DNA of 64,000 nucleotides from Bacillus sp. ISL-34 (GTDB lineage: Bacteria > Bacillota > Bacilli > Bacillales > DSM-1321), in contig NZ_JAGGQJ010000009.1 in assembly GCF_018613325.1 (NCBI RefSeq), positions 1-64,000 of the forward strand. Direction: 5' to 3'. Positions 36,210 to 46,457 of the stretch are shown one piece after another. Numbering within the stretch: position 1 is the first letter of the stretch; the number at the start of each line of letters is the position of its first letter. The notes below the pieces were generated by a model. The model saw nothing but the letters and a program-made list of their open reading frames with translations. It was not told the DNA's origin and did not search any database. Both the position numbers and the translations under genes were made by a program.

Positions 36210-36962
36210 GTGCAAAAAAAAATATTTATACTAATACTCTCTATATTGTTAATTAGTTTACTTTTTTTCAATCATACTAAGAAAAAACCACCTGAATTTG
36301 TTATTGACCAAACTTTGAATTTTGAAGATGCTACAGTAAACAAAGATTCTATTTTTACAAACGGTAAAATTTATTCAATTCATAGTTCTACGAATAGTGT
36401 ATGGTTGGAAAACAAACTAAGTAGAAAAGGAAACAACTCTTTGGCTTTTCAATTACACCCAGGGGAAAGCAGAAAGGAACTAAAAGTTTTAGATATCCCC
36501 AATAACACCGTTAAGTACATTGCTTTTAGCGTTTATTTCCCTTTAAATTACAAAGTACCAACAGATTGGAATTTAATTGCCCAATGGTGGCAAGGCTCTC
36601 CTGCCTCTCCCCCTATTGCATTTGAAATCAATTCAAATTCCAATGAGTTCCAATTAAGAATCCTTACACGTGATGGAACATCACAAAATTTTAATCTTGT
36701 TAGTCACTACATAGAAAACATTGAAAAAGGTGAATGGATCGATTTCATTATCAAGTTACGCGTTAATGATAATAATGACACTAATGGACTTCTAAAGGTA
36801 TGGAAGAACAAGAACCTCATTGTAGATTACTCTGGAAGGCTTGGTTATTCAGACTTGAATGATAATACTAATTTTAGGATTGGTTTATACAGATCTCCTA
36901 AAATTAATACAACTGTTGAAGCGTACTACGATGAGGTTTTAATAGGGGATCATTTAGAGTAA
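36210..36962 (+). CDS. secreted polysaccharide lyase-like protein
   Basis: This 250-aa protein has a signal anchor (IFILILSILLISLLFFNH). The domain contains FEDATVNKDSIFTNGKIYSI, RKGNNSLAFQLHPGES, VYFPLNYKVPTDWNLIAQWW, and ends VEAYYDEVLIGDH. This is the jelly-roll pattern of the heparin-lyase-I-like polysaccharide lyase family (PF14099 type). It may trim the exopolysaccharide outside the cell. GTG 36210 follows GGATGAGGG. It stands alone between the clusters. Family call is moderate, substrate unknown. Confidence 0.65.
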   Translation: MQKKIFILILSILLISLLFFNHTKKKPPEFVIDQTLNFEDATVNKDSIFTNGKIYSIHSSTNSVWLENKLSRKGNNSLAFQLHPGESRKELKVLDIPNNTVKYIAFSVYFPLNYKVPTDWNLIAQWWQGSPASPPIAFEINSNSNEFQLRILTRDGTSQNFNLVSHYIENIEKGEWIDFIIKLRVNDNNDTNGLLKVWKNKNLIVDYSGRLGYSDLNDNTNFRIGLYRSPKINTTVEAYYDEVLIGDHLE

Positions 36963-37573
36963 AGATAGATTACAAATAAAAAAAATTTGTGCAATTTTTA
37001 TTTCAATATACTTGAAAAATAAATTAATGTTCAATAAAAATCTTTAGAGAGAATGGAACCACTCATATCCAAAGCATAAACAAACTTTAAGTATATGCTG
37101 TTTTTAGAAACTAGTAAATTGAATATGCAGTAAGTGAAATGATTTGCGGAAGAAAAAGAAATATAGTGTATGAGTGTCCAGCGAAATAAAGAATCAGTAA
37201 AAGTAGATTAACGTAAAGGTTTTCCCAAAACAAAATAAGAGCAGGAAAACAAGAATCCTTTTGACTTGGTGGCCGAGGATTCTTTATAAGTCTCTACTCA
37301 TGCTTGTATGTTGACACTTACTCACTTTTTCCGGTTTCTATTAGGTGGTTTTTTAGAGGACACTCTCTTTATACACCAATTAGAAATTCTTTTATGAAAT
37401 CGCTTTTTAACAGATTAGTATAATCTTCAATAAACCACCAGTTTCCTGCCATTAAAATTATTCAAATACAGCAAGCATCCCTTAGTGTCTTCTACTTATT
37501 TCTTTTATTATATTACCGGTTATATGGCACCATAAGTTACCAGAAACACTATTTATTTTAAGCTATATTAACA
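36963..37573. other. 610-bp interval between the two polysaccharide clusters
   Basis: No gene is supported. GAGTGTCC (37172-37179) and GGACACTC (37358-37365) form a short inverted repeat that might mark an old insertion, but nothing more can be shown. Confidence 0.4.
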
Positions 37574-38713
37574 TCAGAAAAATTCACTTGGTTTAGAATT
37601 GGTTTTCCCAAAGTGTGATAATATATGTTGTACTATTCGATATGAGGCTCTTCCGTCTCCAAAAGGATTTGAAGCTTCTGCCATTTTATTATATTTCTTT
37701 TTATCAGTTAACAGTTCTTGTGCTAGTTTATATATTTCTTCTTCATTTGTTCCTGCAAGTTTTAGGGTTCCTGCCTCTACTCCTTCTGGTCTTTCAGTTG
37801 TATCTCTAAGTACTAAAACAGGTACTCCTAAAGAAGGTGCTTCTTCTTGGACACCTCCAGAATCAGTTAAAATAAGGTATGCTCTAGAAGAAAAATTATG
37901 GAAATCAAATACTCCTAATGGCGGTATAAGATGTACTCTATCTGTTTGACCTAACACTTCATCTGCCATTTCTTTGACAATAGGATTTAAATGTACAGGA
38001 TATACAACATGTAAGTCTTTATGCTCTTCTAGTAACCTCTTTACCGCATTAAACATATTTTCCATCGGTTTTCCTAGATTCTCTCTTCGGTGAGCCGTTA
38101 GTAATATCATTTTGTTAATACCAATCTTATTCAAAATTTCATGTTTATAAGAATCTGTTACAGTAGTTTGTAATGCATCTATAGCAGTATTACCTGTAAC
38201 AAAGATTGTTTCCTTGTTCTTATTCTCACTCAGTAAATTTTCTTTTGCTTTGATTGTCGGTGCAAAATGTAAATCTGCTATTATCCCTGTCAATTGCCTG
38301 TTTACTTCCTCAGGAAAAGGTGAATTTTTATTCCATGTTCTTAAACCAGCTTCAACATGACCTACTAAAATTTGATTATAAAAAGCTGAAAGGCTTGCAA
38401 CAAATGTTGTAGTAGTATCTCCATGAACCAAAACTATATCTGGTTTAATTTCTTTCATAACACTGTCTAAACCATTTAAAGCTTTTGTAGTTACACCCAT
38501 TAAAGTTTGCCGATCCTTCATTATATCTAAATCATAATCTGGACTAATATTAAATTTCTCTAGTACTTGATCCAACATTTCACGATGTTGGGCAGTTACA
38601 GTAACTATAGTTTCAATAATTTTAGGATATTTCTTTAACTCAAGTACTAACGGGGCCATTTTTATAGCTTCAGGTCTTGTCCCGAATATTACCATAACTT
38701 TTATTTTTTCCAT
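37574..38713 (-). CDS. wecB: UDP-N-acetylglucosamine 2-epimerase (non-hydrolysing)
   Basis: This 379-aa enzyme makes UDP-ManNAc from UDP-GlcNAc. Family motifs are MVIFGTRPEAIKMAPLV at the N-terminus, VHGDTTTTF, GHVEAGLRTWNKNSPFPEE, LLTAHRRENLG and LTDSGGVQEEAPSLGVPVL with RDTTERPEGVEAG. Length is typical. The dehydrogenase WecC at 44455 would oxidise the product to UDP-ManNAcA. It lies at the 3' end of cluster 2. ATG 38713 follows GAGGAAG. Confidence 0.95.
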   Translation of the reverse strand: MEKIKVMVIFGTRPEAIKMAPLVLELKKYPKIIETIVTVTAQHREMLDQVLEKFNISPDYDLDIMKDRQTLMGVTTKALNGLDSVMKEIKPDIVLVHGDTTTTFVASLSAFYNQILVGHVEAGLRTWNKNSPFPEEVNRQLTGIIADLHFAPTIKAKENLLSENKNKETIFVTGNTAIDALQTTVTDSYKHEILNKIGINKMILLTAHRRENLGKPMENMFNAVKRLLEEHKDLHVVYPVHLNPIVKEMADEVLGQTDRVHLIPPLGVFDFHNFSSRAYLILTDSGGVQEEAPSLGVPVLVLRDTTERPEGVEAGTLKLAGTNEEEIYKLAQELLTDKKKYNKMAEASNPFGDGRASYRIVQHILSHFGKTNSKPSEFF

Positions 38714-38760
38714 TTTATACTTCCTCTCAAAAAACCTTATATACGTTTCCTTGCTTAAAA

Positions 38761-40032
38761 CTATATATTTGTAAGAGTTTTACTTCTTTTATATTTATAA
38801 TAAAATATCATTAGAATGAAACCATACATTACCCTTGCAATCAACACAGATATTGCAGCCCATAACATACCAAAAGTAGGAATAGTGTACCAGCTTAAGA
38901 TCAAAATTATCGAGATTTGAACATATTTTCCTACTGTAATATAATTGGGTTTCCCTATTGAGTAAAAAACCTGTTCTAAAGGTACAATAATAAAAGCAAC
39001 GATTGCAGAAATTAACATTACTTGAAGAATTACGATTGAATTTAAATAATTATCACCAAAAATTAATGGGACTATAAAATTGACTAAAGGAATTACCAAT
39101 AACATTAGCAAACCAAGTAATACAGTTGGTTTAAATATTTTTTTAAAATTATCTTCTAATTCCTCTTCACTTAATTCTGCCATCTTCGGCAACAATACTT
39201 TACCAAAAACAAACGGTAAAAAAGAAACAACAGCCGATATTTGAAATGCTACATTATAAATACCAAGTTGTTTATAAGTTACCCATAAAGAAACTAAAAA
39301 GAAATCTATTCTACCAATTATATTGTTAGGGATAGATATTAGTATCATCCATTTTTGATAGACCAATATTTCTTTAAATAATTGTTTATTGAAAGAGTAA
39401 AGAAAAAATGCTTTTAGAAAACTAACATACTTTAACAGAAAAAAGAGAGAAATTAATAAAGGGATAAAATAAAGAAATACTACATATTTTAATAAAATTA
39501 AGTTATTAAAACTTAAACAAATAATAATCCCTAATGTGATTAAGTACCTTATTATATTAATTTTTGCTCTAGCCTTAAATTTTTTTATCGCCTGTAAATA
39601 AGTATCATTAATAAATAATAAAGATTCTCCCACAAAACCAATTACAAGATAAGGTGAAAATACTGAAATTTCCGATTTCCCTATCATAGTTAAAAAATCT
39701 TCACCAAAAATTAAAAATATAGCACTAAAAAAAAATATTATTATTAATTTAACAAATATATAAAAACCAAAAATTGATTGGTTTTTTTCTTGTTCTCGTG
39801 CAGCAAAACGTACTGCAGTATTTTCCATTCCAAAATCAAAAAATGCACTGCAAGTAGCTATAGCTACAAAAATAAAAGAATATTTACCGTAATCTTCCGG
39901 TCCTAGGATACGTGATAATAAAAGAATATTTATAAAATTTAATATTTTTGTAATTATACTTTCGGTAAACGCAACACTTAAGTTTTTTATTAAACCACTT
40001 TTTATATATTTTGTTTTAATAGTAGAAATCAC
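38761..40032 (-). CDS. Wzx-type oligosaccharide flippase
   Basis: This 423-aa protein has about 12 membrane helices with the PST/MATE-like pattern SRILGPEDYGKYSFIFVAIA and FFDFGMENTAVRFAAREQEK in the first loops. It should flip the lipid-linked repeat unit of cluster 2. The gene is strongly AT-rich, like the next three upstream, unlike the housekeeping genes. The GTG start at 40032 follows AAAGGG at a longish distance. Confidence 0.88.
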   Translation of the reverse strand: MISTIKTKYIKSGLIKNLSVAFTESIITKILNFINILLLSRILGPEDYGKYSFIFVAIATCSAFFDFGMENTAVRFAAREQEKNQSIFGFYIFVKLIIIFFFSAIFLIFGEDFLTMIGKSEISVFSPYLVIGFVGESLLFINDTYLQAIKKFKARAKINIIRYLITLGIIICLSFNNLILLKYVVFLYFIPLLISLFFLLKYVSFLKAFFLYSFNKQLFKEILVYQKWMILISIPNNIIGRIDFFLVSLWVTYKQLGIYNVAFQISAVVSFLPFVFGKVLLPKMAELSEEELEDNFKKIFKPTVLLGLLMLLVIPLVNFIVPLIFGDNYLNSIVILQVMLISAIVAFIIVPLEQVFYSIGKPNYITVGKYVQISIILILSWYTIPTFGMLWAAISVLIARVMYGFILMIFYYKYKRSKTLTNI

Positions 40033-40104
40033 TTTATTTCAACCCTTTAAGGAGACTAATTTATTAGTCTCAATATTTCCTGAAGCTTTTTCTTAAGAAT
40101 ATTT

Positions 40105-41352
40105 TTATATTTTTCTTTTAATAGTTAAATAGATAGACAGATTTAAAATCATCATAGTTGAAAAAAAAGCAATATGGGCAATTCCAATACTAACTGCTAA
40201 ACCATTATAAGAGTTTGAAAATAAAAAAATCATATTAAAAAGAAAGAATAGATACAAATGTCTATTTTTCAATAGAACGAACGCAGGGAAGAAATATATT
40301 AAAATGTAAAAAAGAAATGTGGTAAAAATTCCGTAATCAAACATAAACATTACTAAAGGAATTTCAATATTGCTTAAATTGTTACTAACAGATTGTAATA
40401 TACTATCAGAAGACCCTATCCCTCTTCCAATAAACATATTTGGTAAGACACCATTTTCTAAAAGTGAATTTATCGCTGAAAACCTTCCATTTGTAATATC
40501 GCCTTGATCAGAAGCATTTATAAATCTTTGTAATACATTTTGTTTAAGGGCATCATTACTAAGTACTAAGATGAAAGGGATAAACATATATATAAAATTC
40601 CTATATTTTTTTTTCCCTATGAATAGTGTAGATAAAAGTATTATACAAGTTAAAGCGATTCCTAGTTTACTGTTACAAAGAATCATTCCTAATATCGTTA
40701 TAAGATAGACAACTACAATAGACACGTTAGTTTTTATCCTTAAATAATGTCTATTAGCTAAATTAAAACAAAGGAATATAAGAAGTAATAGCATATTTGT
40801 AAGGGGATGACCTAATAAAGAAAATAGTCTATACACACCTATTGAATAATCTCCATGTATACTGTCATAAAAACTTGTAAAATATAAAAAATCTCCCAAA
40901 ATTAATTGCAATTTCTTGCCTGATAAATAATCGATTAGTCCATAAATAACATTCAATATTATTAGCCAATTATAAAAATTAAGAAACTTCCTAAAGACAT
41001 AATCTGTTCGTTCTAACCGTATTCCAATTAAAAGTAATGGAGATAAGATTCCATACACAAATCTATAGATATTTGAAATTTCTATTTGATAATATATAAT
41101 ACTTATTGCCTGCAAGGCACAAATTGAGAACATTATATATAAAATAAAATAATTTTTCTTTTGAAAAAAAATAATATATAAAATAATTATTATTGGTAAT
41201 ATAATTGAATATAATAAATTTATTTTTAATATATCCCCTAAAATTAAACGTATAATATTAGAAAAACAAAAAGTATAAAACACTAAAATAACAAAAAAAA
41301 CTTTCTGAGCTTGAATACGGTGATTTTGTAATTGCAAATTAAACACCCACAC
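40105..41352 (-). CDS. Wzy-type polysaccharide polymerase
   Basis: This ~415-aa, very hydrophobic, AT-rich protein has 10-12 helices and a loop with NGRFSAINSLLENGVLPNMF and FIGRGIGSSDS, which resembles the Wzy polymerase loop. Its place between a flippase and glycosyltransferases supports the call. Sequence conservation in this family is low, so function rests on topology and context. The start is uncertain: GTG 41352 or a TTG five codons later, which has better spacing from TGGGTG. Confidence 0.75.
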   Translation of the reverse strand: MWVFNLQLQNHRIQAQKVFFVILVFYTFCFSNIIRLILGDILKINLLYSIILPIIIILYIIFFQKKNYFILYIMFSICALQAISIIYYQIEISNIYRFVYGILSPLLLIGIRLERTDYVFRKFLNFYNWLIILNVIYGLIDYLSGKKLQLILGDFLYFTSFYDSIHGDYSIGVYRLFSLLGHPLTNMLLLLIFLCFNLANRHYLRIKTNVSIVVVYLITILGMILCNSKLGIALTCIILLSTLFIGKKKYRNFIYMFIPFILVLSNDALKQNVLQRFINASDQGDITNGRFSAINSLLENGVLPNMFIGRGIGSSDSILQSVSNNLSNIEIPLVMFMFDYGIFTTFLFYILIYFFPAFVLLKNRHLYLFFLFNMIFLFSNSYNGLAVSIGIAHIAFFSTMMILNLSIYLTIKRKI

Positions 41353-41421
41353 TATTATTATATTCTTAATTATTAACTCAATTAGCTTGCATTAAAAGCT
41401 ATATTCAAACAAAATAACAAA

Positions 41422-42507
41422 TCATGCACTATAAATCTTATTATATTCCTTGATCATCCTTTTTAAAGAATATTCCTTTTCAAGATAATTATTAATTTTC
41501 TTATAATCACTATATTTATTTTTATAATTATCATTATTCATCAAAAGGAAGATTTTTTTAGCTAGTTCTTCATAATTTTCTTTTTCAAAAAACAATCCAA
41601 ATTCTTCATTTTCTTTTACTATTTCAAGAGGCCCATCCAGTTTACTAACAATAACATTACATCCAGCTGCTAGTGCTTCAACAATTACTAAACCAAATCC
41701 TTCGTATCTTGAAGGTAAAATAAAAATGTCCGTTTGTTTATAAATTCCCCCAATATCCACAACGTTTCCCAGAAAATCAACATTCTCGTTAAGTTTGTAT
41801 TTTTCTACTAAGTGTTTTAATTTTAAAAATGAGTTTTGATTTTCTATTGCCCCCGCAAAATAACACTTAAAATTCGAAAAGTTATATTCGTTTTTTAATA
41901 AATTTAGTGCATTGATTAAAATATCTTGACCCTTTTTTTCAGGCATTAATCTTGCTACACAAGTTAATGTTAAATGATTTCTATTTTTATTGACATCCTT
42001 TGAATGAATAAATTTATCAAGATCTACCCCATTATATATTAGTTTTACTTTTTCCTTAGGTACATGAACACAAATTGTGTTATAAACCGATTTTGAAATA
42101 GCTATATATTTATCAATTGAGTACCTATTTAAGTTTTCATTATAAACATTTGTATCATGTACTGTGAATACAACCTTAAGCTTTAATATTTTTTTAAAAA
42201 AATACGCTAGTTTTAAACTAAAAGTATTGTGACAGTGTATAATGTGAATATTTTTTTCTTTTATAAATTTATAAATTTTTAAAAAACATTTTAAATTCAT
42301 TAATATATTTTTAGAACCTACTTTTCTGTTACACAACAACACTCGATTTTTGTCTAAATTTTCCGTATGTTCTTTGCTCCATTGATCATTCACTATACAT
42401 AAAAAATTATTGCATTCTTTATTATGTTGCATTAAATCTACTATAACTCGTTCTAAACCACCACCAAAAATTAATCCTGAATTTAAGTGTAATACATTCA
42501 TAATCAT
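41422..42507 (-). CDS. glycosyltransferase family 4
   Basis: This 361-aa GT-B enzyme begins MIMNVLHLNSGLIFGGGLER. The donor domain has LTLTCVARLMPEKKGQDILI and the EX7E region FILPSRYEGFGLVIVEALAAG with CNVIVSKLDGP. It transfers a sugar to the cluster 2 repeat unit in the cytosol. It is strongly AT-rich. AGGAG precedes two close ATGs (42507 and 42501). Confidence 0.92.
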   Translation of the reverse strand: MIMNVLHLNSGLIFGGGLERVIVDLMQHNKECNNFLCIVNDQWSKEHTENLDKNRVLLCNRKVGSKNILMNLKCFLKIYKFIKEKNIHIIHCHNTFSLKLAYFFKKILKLKVVFTVHDTNVYNENLNRYSIDKYIAISKSVYNTICVHVPKEKVKLIYNGVDLDKFIHSKDVNKNRNHLTLTCVARLMPEKKGQDILINALNLLKNEYNFSNFKCYFAGAIENQNSFLKLKHLVEKYKLNENVDFLGNVVDIGGIYKQTDIFILPSRYEGFGLVIVEALAAGCNVIVSKLDGPLEIVKENEEFGLFFEKENYEELAKKIFLLMNNDNYKNKYSDYKKINNYLEKEYSLKRMIKEYNKIYSA

Positions 42508-42570
42508 TTTTCTCCTAATTCTTATTAGTTCAAAAATTATCTTCCCCCAAAATAACTTTTTTAAAAAATA

Positions 42571-43626
42571 CTATTTTTTCACTTTTTTATATACAGAAAT
42601 TAAAGAATTGATTGAGGAATATATATTATAATTTTCATTTATTGTATTTAAGTTATTGTATTTAAATGAATTTCTTAAAGTATCATCTTTCAATAATTTA
42701 ATAATTTTATCCTCTAAGTCATTTATATCTCCTGGTTCTATAATATATCCATTCCCTTCTTTAACAACTGAAGGTATAGACCCAACATTAGTTGATATAA
42801 TAGGTAGACCATAACTCATAGCCTCTAAAATTGACATTGGCATACCCTCATTATAGGAAGGTAAGACGTATATAGCACTTTCTCTATATATTTTTTCAAT
42901 TTTATTTTCATCTGAAATCCAACCAGGAATGATTACAAAATCTTCTAATTTTTTACTGATAATTATCTTTTTGACCTTCTCAATTTCACCATCACCAGCT
43001 AGAAGAAATTTATATTTATCATCAATTTTCCCCTTAATCTTAGCCGCGACTTCTAATAAATCATAAGTCCCCTTTCTATGTGATAATACACCCATCGTTG
43101 TTATATATATTTTTTCACTTGTATCACTTTCTAATTGTTTTGGAAAGACGGCATTATCCAAGGATATAACAGTTGTTTTACAAATTGTATTATAATAATT
43201 TTTCCATTCCTCTCCTAAGGCTAGTATAATATCGACTTTATCTAAAGTATTAGTAATTTCTTTTTGTTGTTTTTTTGAACTTTGATTATAAAAGTCCTTA
43301 AATTGTGAACCATGCATGTGTAATAAAATTGGTATATTCTTTTTCTTTAGGATATTTATAATAATTTTTTTCCTATAGAAACTACCTTTATAAGACATAT
43401 GAATGTGAGCTACATCATACTTGATATTTAAAATATTTAATTTATAATACAAAACTATCAATCTAATTAAAAAATATAATATATTTACCAAATGGTTACT
43501 ACCAAAATAAGTTGGGAAATATTCCAAATTTACTTTTTTATTTAAATCAGATTGGAGATAGTTTTTCACCACACGAGTAATTCCACCTGTAGTACGCAAA
43601 TGAGAACCTATCATTATAACTTTCAT
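42571..43626 (-). CDS. glycosyltransferase family 4
   Basis: This 351-aa GT-B enzyme begins MKVIMIGSHLRTTGGITRVV. The donor half has ITTMGVLSHRKGTYDLLEVA, LLAGDGEIEKVKKI and YVLPSYNEGMPMSILEAMSY with GLPIISTNVGSIP. ATG 43626 is preferred because AGGTG lies 5 bases upstream; the frame extends 8 codons further. It is strongly AT-rich and part of the horizontally acquired-looking core of cluster 2. Confidence 0.92.
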   Translation of the reverse strand: MKVIMIGSHLRTTGGITRVVKNYLQSDLNKKVNLEYFPTYFGSNHLVNILYFLIRLIVLYYKLNILNIKYDVAHIHMSYKGSFYRKKIIINILKKKNIPILLHMHGSQFKDFYNQSSKKQQKEITNTLDKVDIILALGEEWKNYYNTICKTTVISLDNAVFPKQLESDTSEKIYITTMGVLSHRKGTYDLLEVAAKIKGKIDDKYKFLLAGDGEIEKVKKIIISKKLEDFVIIPGWISDENKIEKIYRESAIYVLPSYNEGMPMSILEAMSYGLPIISTNVGSIPSVVKEGNGYIIEPGDINDLEDKIIKLLKDDTLRNSFKYNNLNTINENYNIYSSINSLISVYKKVKK

Positions 43627-43667
43627 GTATTCACCTATTTCTATTTTCATATTCTCTGAAAAGAAAA

Positions 43668-44426
43668 CTATCTCACTTCATTTTTTTTAGTTAGGATTCT
43701 TAATTTTTCTTCTAATGTATAAATAATAAACTTAGTATTCCCAACCAAGTAACGCTTCCACATCCTTTTAGGTTCTTGGGCAAACCTATAAAACCATTCC
43801 ATTCCTAATTTCTGCATCCACTTTGGTGCCCGTTTAGTAACTCCAGCTACTACATCAAAACTTCCCCCTACACCCATTACAAAAGGAACACCCATTTCTT
43901 CTCCATACTTTGATAACCAGTACTCCTTCTTTGGAGAACTAAATGCAACAAGTAAAATATCAGCATTTGATGATTTTATGGAATCAACTATTTCCCTATT
44001 ATCTTCATTAGAAAAATATCCATTTCTATAACCACTTAATTTCAAGCCCGGATATATTTCCTTATAATGATTTACAACTTTTTGTACTACTTCTTCTTTT
44101 GCACCAAAGAAATAAATACCATAAGATTTTTTTGCGGCCAATTCAATAATCTTTTCCATCAAGTCAATTCCCGTTACTCTTTCTGGTAACGGCGAACCTA
44201 ATATCTTCGACGCCCATACTATTGATTGGCCGTCTGCATTAATTAATGAGCAATTTTTAATAATATTTTTTAGCTCCGAATCTTTTTTCATTAAAACCAC
44301 TTTACCTGCATTTAGAACAACATGTTGTGTATAGGTATTTGTATCAATTATCTCTTCTACTACCTTTAGGGTTTCGTTTAAATTAATTGAAGCGACTTCA
44401 CAGTCAAACAAATTACTTGTTTTCAC
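43668..44426 (-). CDS. WecG/TagA/CpsF family glycosyltransferase (GT26)
   Basis: This 252-aa enzyme has the GT26 signature: NLFDCEVASINLNETLKVVE, LINADGQSIVWASKILGSPL, PERVTGIDLMEKIIELAAKK, YGIYFFGAKEEVVQKV and the C-terminal KLGMEWFYRFAQEPKRMWKR. TagA-type members add ManNAc, and WecG adds ManNAcA, to lipid-linked GlcNAc. With wecB and wecC present, ManNAcA transfer is the likely reaction. GTG 44426 follows GAGGG; an ATG four codons upstream is possible. Confidence 0.92.
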   Translation of the reverse strand: MKTSNLFDCEVASINLNETLKVVEEIIDTNTYTQHVVLNAGKVVLMKKDSELKNIIKNCSLINADGQSIVWASKILGSPLPERVTGIDLMEKIIELAAKKSYGIYFFGAKEEVVQKVVNHYKEIYPGLKLSGYRNGYFSNEDNREIVDSIKSSNADILLVAFSSPKKEYWLSKYGEEMGVPFVMGVGGSFDVVAGVTKRAPKWMQKLGMEWFYRFAQEPKRMWKRYLVGNTKFIIYTLEEKLRILTKKNEVR

Positions 44427-44454
44427 AGTATCCCTCATCCATTTTCATTAATAT

Positions 44455-45729
44455 TTATTGTCTAGTTAGTTCATTTTCAACAACTATATTGGAGCTATAT
44501 TTTAAGATCCCTTTAGTATCAATCACAACTTTATTTTCCAAACTTTTAGCATCTATCAACTTAAAATAATCGTGTTCAACTAATAGCAAAACAATATCTG
44601 CATGTATTAAGGCATCTTCAGTACTTGAAAGTTTAATGTTTAAATTTTGAAGATGTGTTGGTAATTGTTCTATATGTGGCTCTGATACATATAGAGTATT
44701 ATTAGTTACAGAAGCTAACTCTGATACAATTTCTACGGCTGGACTTTCACGTAAATCATCTATATTAGCTTTAAAAGATAGACCTAAACAAGCTATTGTA
44801 GGATTGGTCAATTTTCTTGCAGCTTCTTTTACTTTTTCTATAACAAAATATGGTTTAGCGTCATTTACATTACGAGCAGTATGAATTAATTGAGCTCTTT
44901 CAGGAGCTGCATCTACAATAAACCATGGATCAACCGCTATACAATGACCACCTACTCCAGGACCTGGCTGTAATATGTTCACTCTAGGATGATGATTTGC
45001 TAACTTAATTAATTCCCAAACATCAATATTGAAATCAGAACAAATCATAGAAAGCTCATTCGCAAAGGCAATATTCACATCACGATATGAATTTTCTGTG
45101 AGCTTTGATAATTCGGCTGTCCTGGCAGTTGTTTGTAAGACTTTACCTTTAACAAATTCTTCATAGAACTCTGCTGTTTTTTCTGTAGATACCAAGTTGA
45201 TACCACCAACAATTCGATCGTTTTCAATTAATTCTTTCAATATCTTTCCTGGTAGTACACGTTCTGGACAATGTGATACAAATATTTGGTTCGATTTATT
45301 TTCATCCACACTTAAGTCAGTTCTTTCATTTAAAATCCATTCTACTATTTTTTCAGTTGTACCTACTGGACTAGTGGATTCCAAAATTATTAAATTCCCG
45401 GGCTCTAAATAGGGAATGATGGATTTTGTCGCTGATTCAACAAAAGCTAAATCAGGCTTGTGGTCATCTTTAAATGGTGTCGGAACAGCTAGTATAAAAA
45501 TATCTGCTTTTTCAGCCTTCTTATCTGCTCTTAACCTCCCTTCTGAAACAACTTTTTTTACAACATTTTCTAAGTCAGGTTCATATATATGTATTTGCCC
45601 ATTATTTATTAAATTAATAGCCTTTTCATTTACATCGACACCATGAACTAAAAATCCATTATTCGCTAATACAGCCGCAGTCGGTAATCCGATGTACCCC
45701 AATCCAATTATACAAACTTTTTTATCCAA
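44455..45729 (-). CDS. wecC: UDP-N-acetyl-D-mannosamine dehydrogenase
   Basis: This ~424-aa enzyme oxidises UDP-ManNAc to UDP-ManNAcA with NAD. Motifs are the N-terminal VCIIGLGYIGLPTAAVLANN, STSPVGTTEKIV, SHCPERVLPGKIL, and the catalytic cysteine in GPGVGGHCIAVDPWF. The C-terminal LSFKANIDDLRESPAVEIV is typical of UDP-sugar dehydrogenases. TTG 45729 gives the usual MDKKVCIIG start with GGAG 9 bases upstream. ATG 45735/45738 are alternatives. It acts with WecB (37574). Confidence 0.93.
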   Translation of the reverse strand: MDKKVCIIGLGYIGLPTAAVLANNGFLVHGVDVNEKAINLINNGQIHIYEPDLENVVKKVVSEGRLRADKKAEKADIFILAVPTPFKDDHKPDLAFVESATKSIIPYLEPGNLIILESTSPVGTTEKIVEWILNERTDLSVDENKSNQIFVSHCPERVLPGKILKELIENDRIVGGINLVSTEKTAEFYEEFVKGKVLQTTARTAELSKLTENSYRDVNIAFANELSMICSDFNIDVWELIKLANHHPRVNILQPGPGVGGHCIAVDPWFIVDAAPERAQLIHTARNVNDAKPYFVIEKVKEAARKLTNPTIACLGLSFKANIDDLRESPAVEIVSELASVTNNTLYVSEPHIEQLPTHLQNLNIKLSSTEDALIHADIVLLLVEHDYFKLIDAKSLENKVVIDTKGILKYSSNIVVENELTRQ

Positions 45730-45748
45730 CTTCATCATCTCCAAATAT

Positions 45749-46429
45749 TTAGTATGCTCCGTCTGAATTTATCATACACTTTACAGTTTTAAGAATTATT
45801 TTTATATCCCTATATATACTACGATTGTTAATATACTGAATATCTAAATCAACCATCTCTTCGAAGCTCAAACTATTTCTTCCACTTACTTGCCATAATC
45901 CTGTGCACCCAGGAGTAACTAGTAATCTTTGCTTATCAAATGAAGTATATTGTTCTACTTCTCTTGTTAATGGTGGCCGCGGTCCAACTAAACTCATTTC
46001 TCCTTTAAGGACATTCCATAACTGTGGTAGTTCATCAATACTTGTTTTCCGAATGAATTTACCAATTTTCGTAACCCTTGGATCTTCTTTCATTTTAAAC
46101 ATTGCACCAGATACTTCATTTAAAGCAAGTATATCTTTTAACTTATCTTCAGCATCTGTAACCATCGATCTGAATTTATACATATAAAATTCGGTTTCAT
46201 CTTTGCCTATTCTAACTTGTTTAAAAAATATTGGTCCTTTTGGATCTTCTATTTTAATAAAAATAACCACAATCATAAAAACGGGTAAAAGTAAGATGAG
46301 TCCTATAAGTGATCCAATAATATCTGTCAATCTTTTCATTCTTAAATAGTTCAAATCAGCATTTACTTGATCTGCCGTTAATAAGTGGTCAGATGATGCC
46401 ACTCTCTGCTCAACTGCTACAGCTTTCAA
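45749..46429 (-). CDS. undecaprenyl-phosphate sugar-1-phosphate transferase
   Basis: This 226-aa priming transferase has one membrane segment (DIIGSLIGLILLLPVFMIVV), then FFKQVRIGKDETEFYMYKFR, RKTSIDELPQLWNVLKGEMS and LVGPRPPLTREVEQYT with CTGLWQVSGRNSLSFEEMV. It loads the first sugar phosphate of the cluster 2 unit. TTG 46429 is well supported by GGAGGAG upstream. It is a paralogue of the enzyme at 26599. Confidence 0.94.
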   Translation of the reverse strand: MKAVAVEQRVASSDHLLTADQVNADLNYLRMKRLTDIIGSLIGLILLLPVFMIVVIFIKIEDPKGPIFFKQVRIGKDETEFYMYKFRSMVTDAEDKLKDILALNEVSGAMFKMKEDPRVTKIGKFIRKTSIDELPQLWNVLKGEMSLVGPRPPLTREVEQYTSFDKQRLLVTPGCTGLWQVSGRNSLSFEEMVDLDIQYINNRSIYRDIKIILKTVKCMINSDGAY

Positions 46430-46457
46430 ATTGGCTCCTCCCTTACTCCAGTTATTC

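Noticed and set aside
37172..37365. GAGTGTCC / GGACACTC inverted repeat as a possible insertion-sequence remnant
   Set aside because: Only 8 bp, no transposase fragment and no target duplication could be found.
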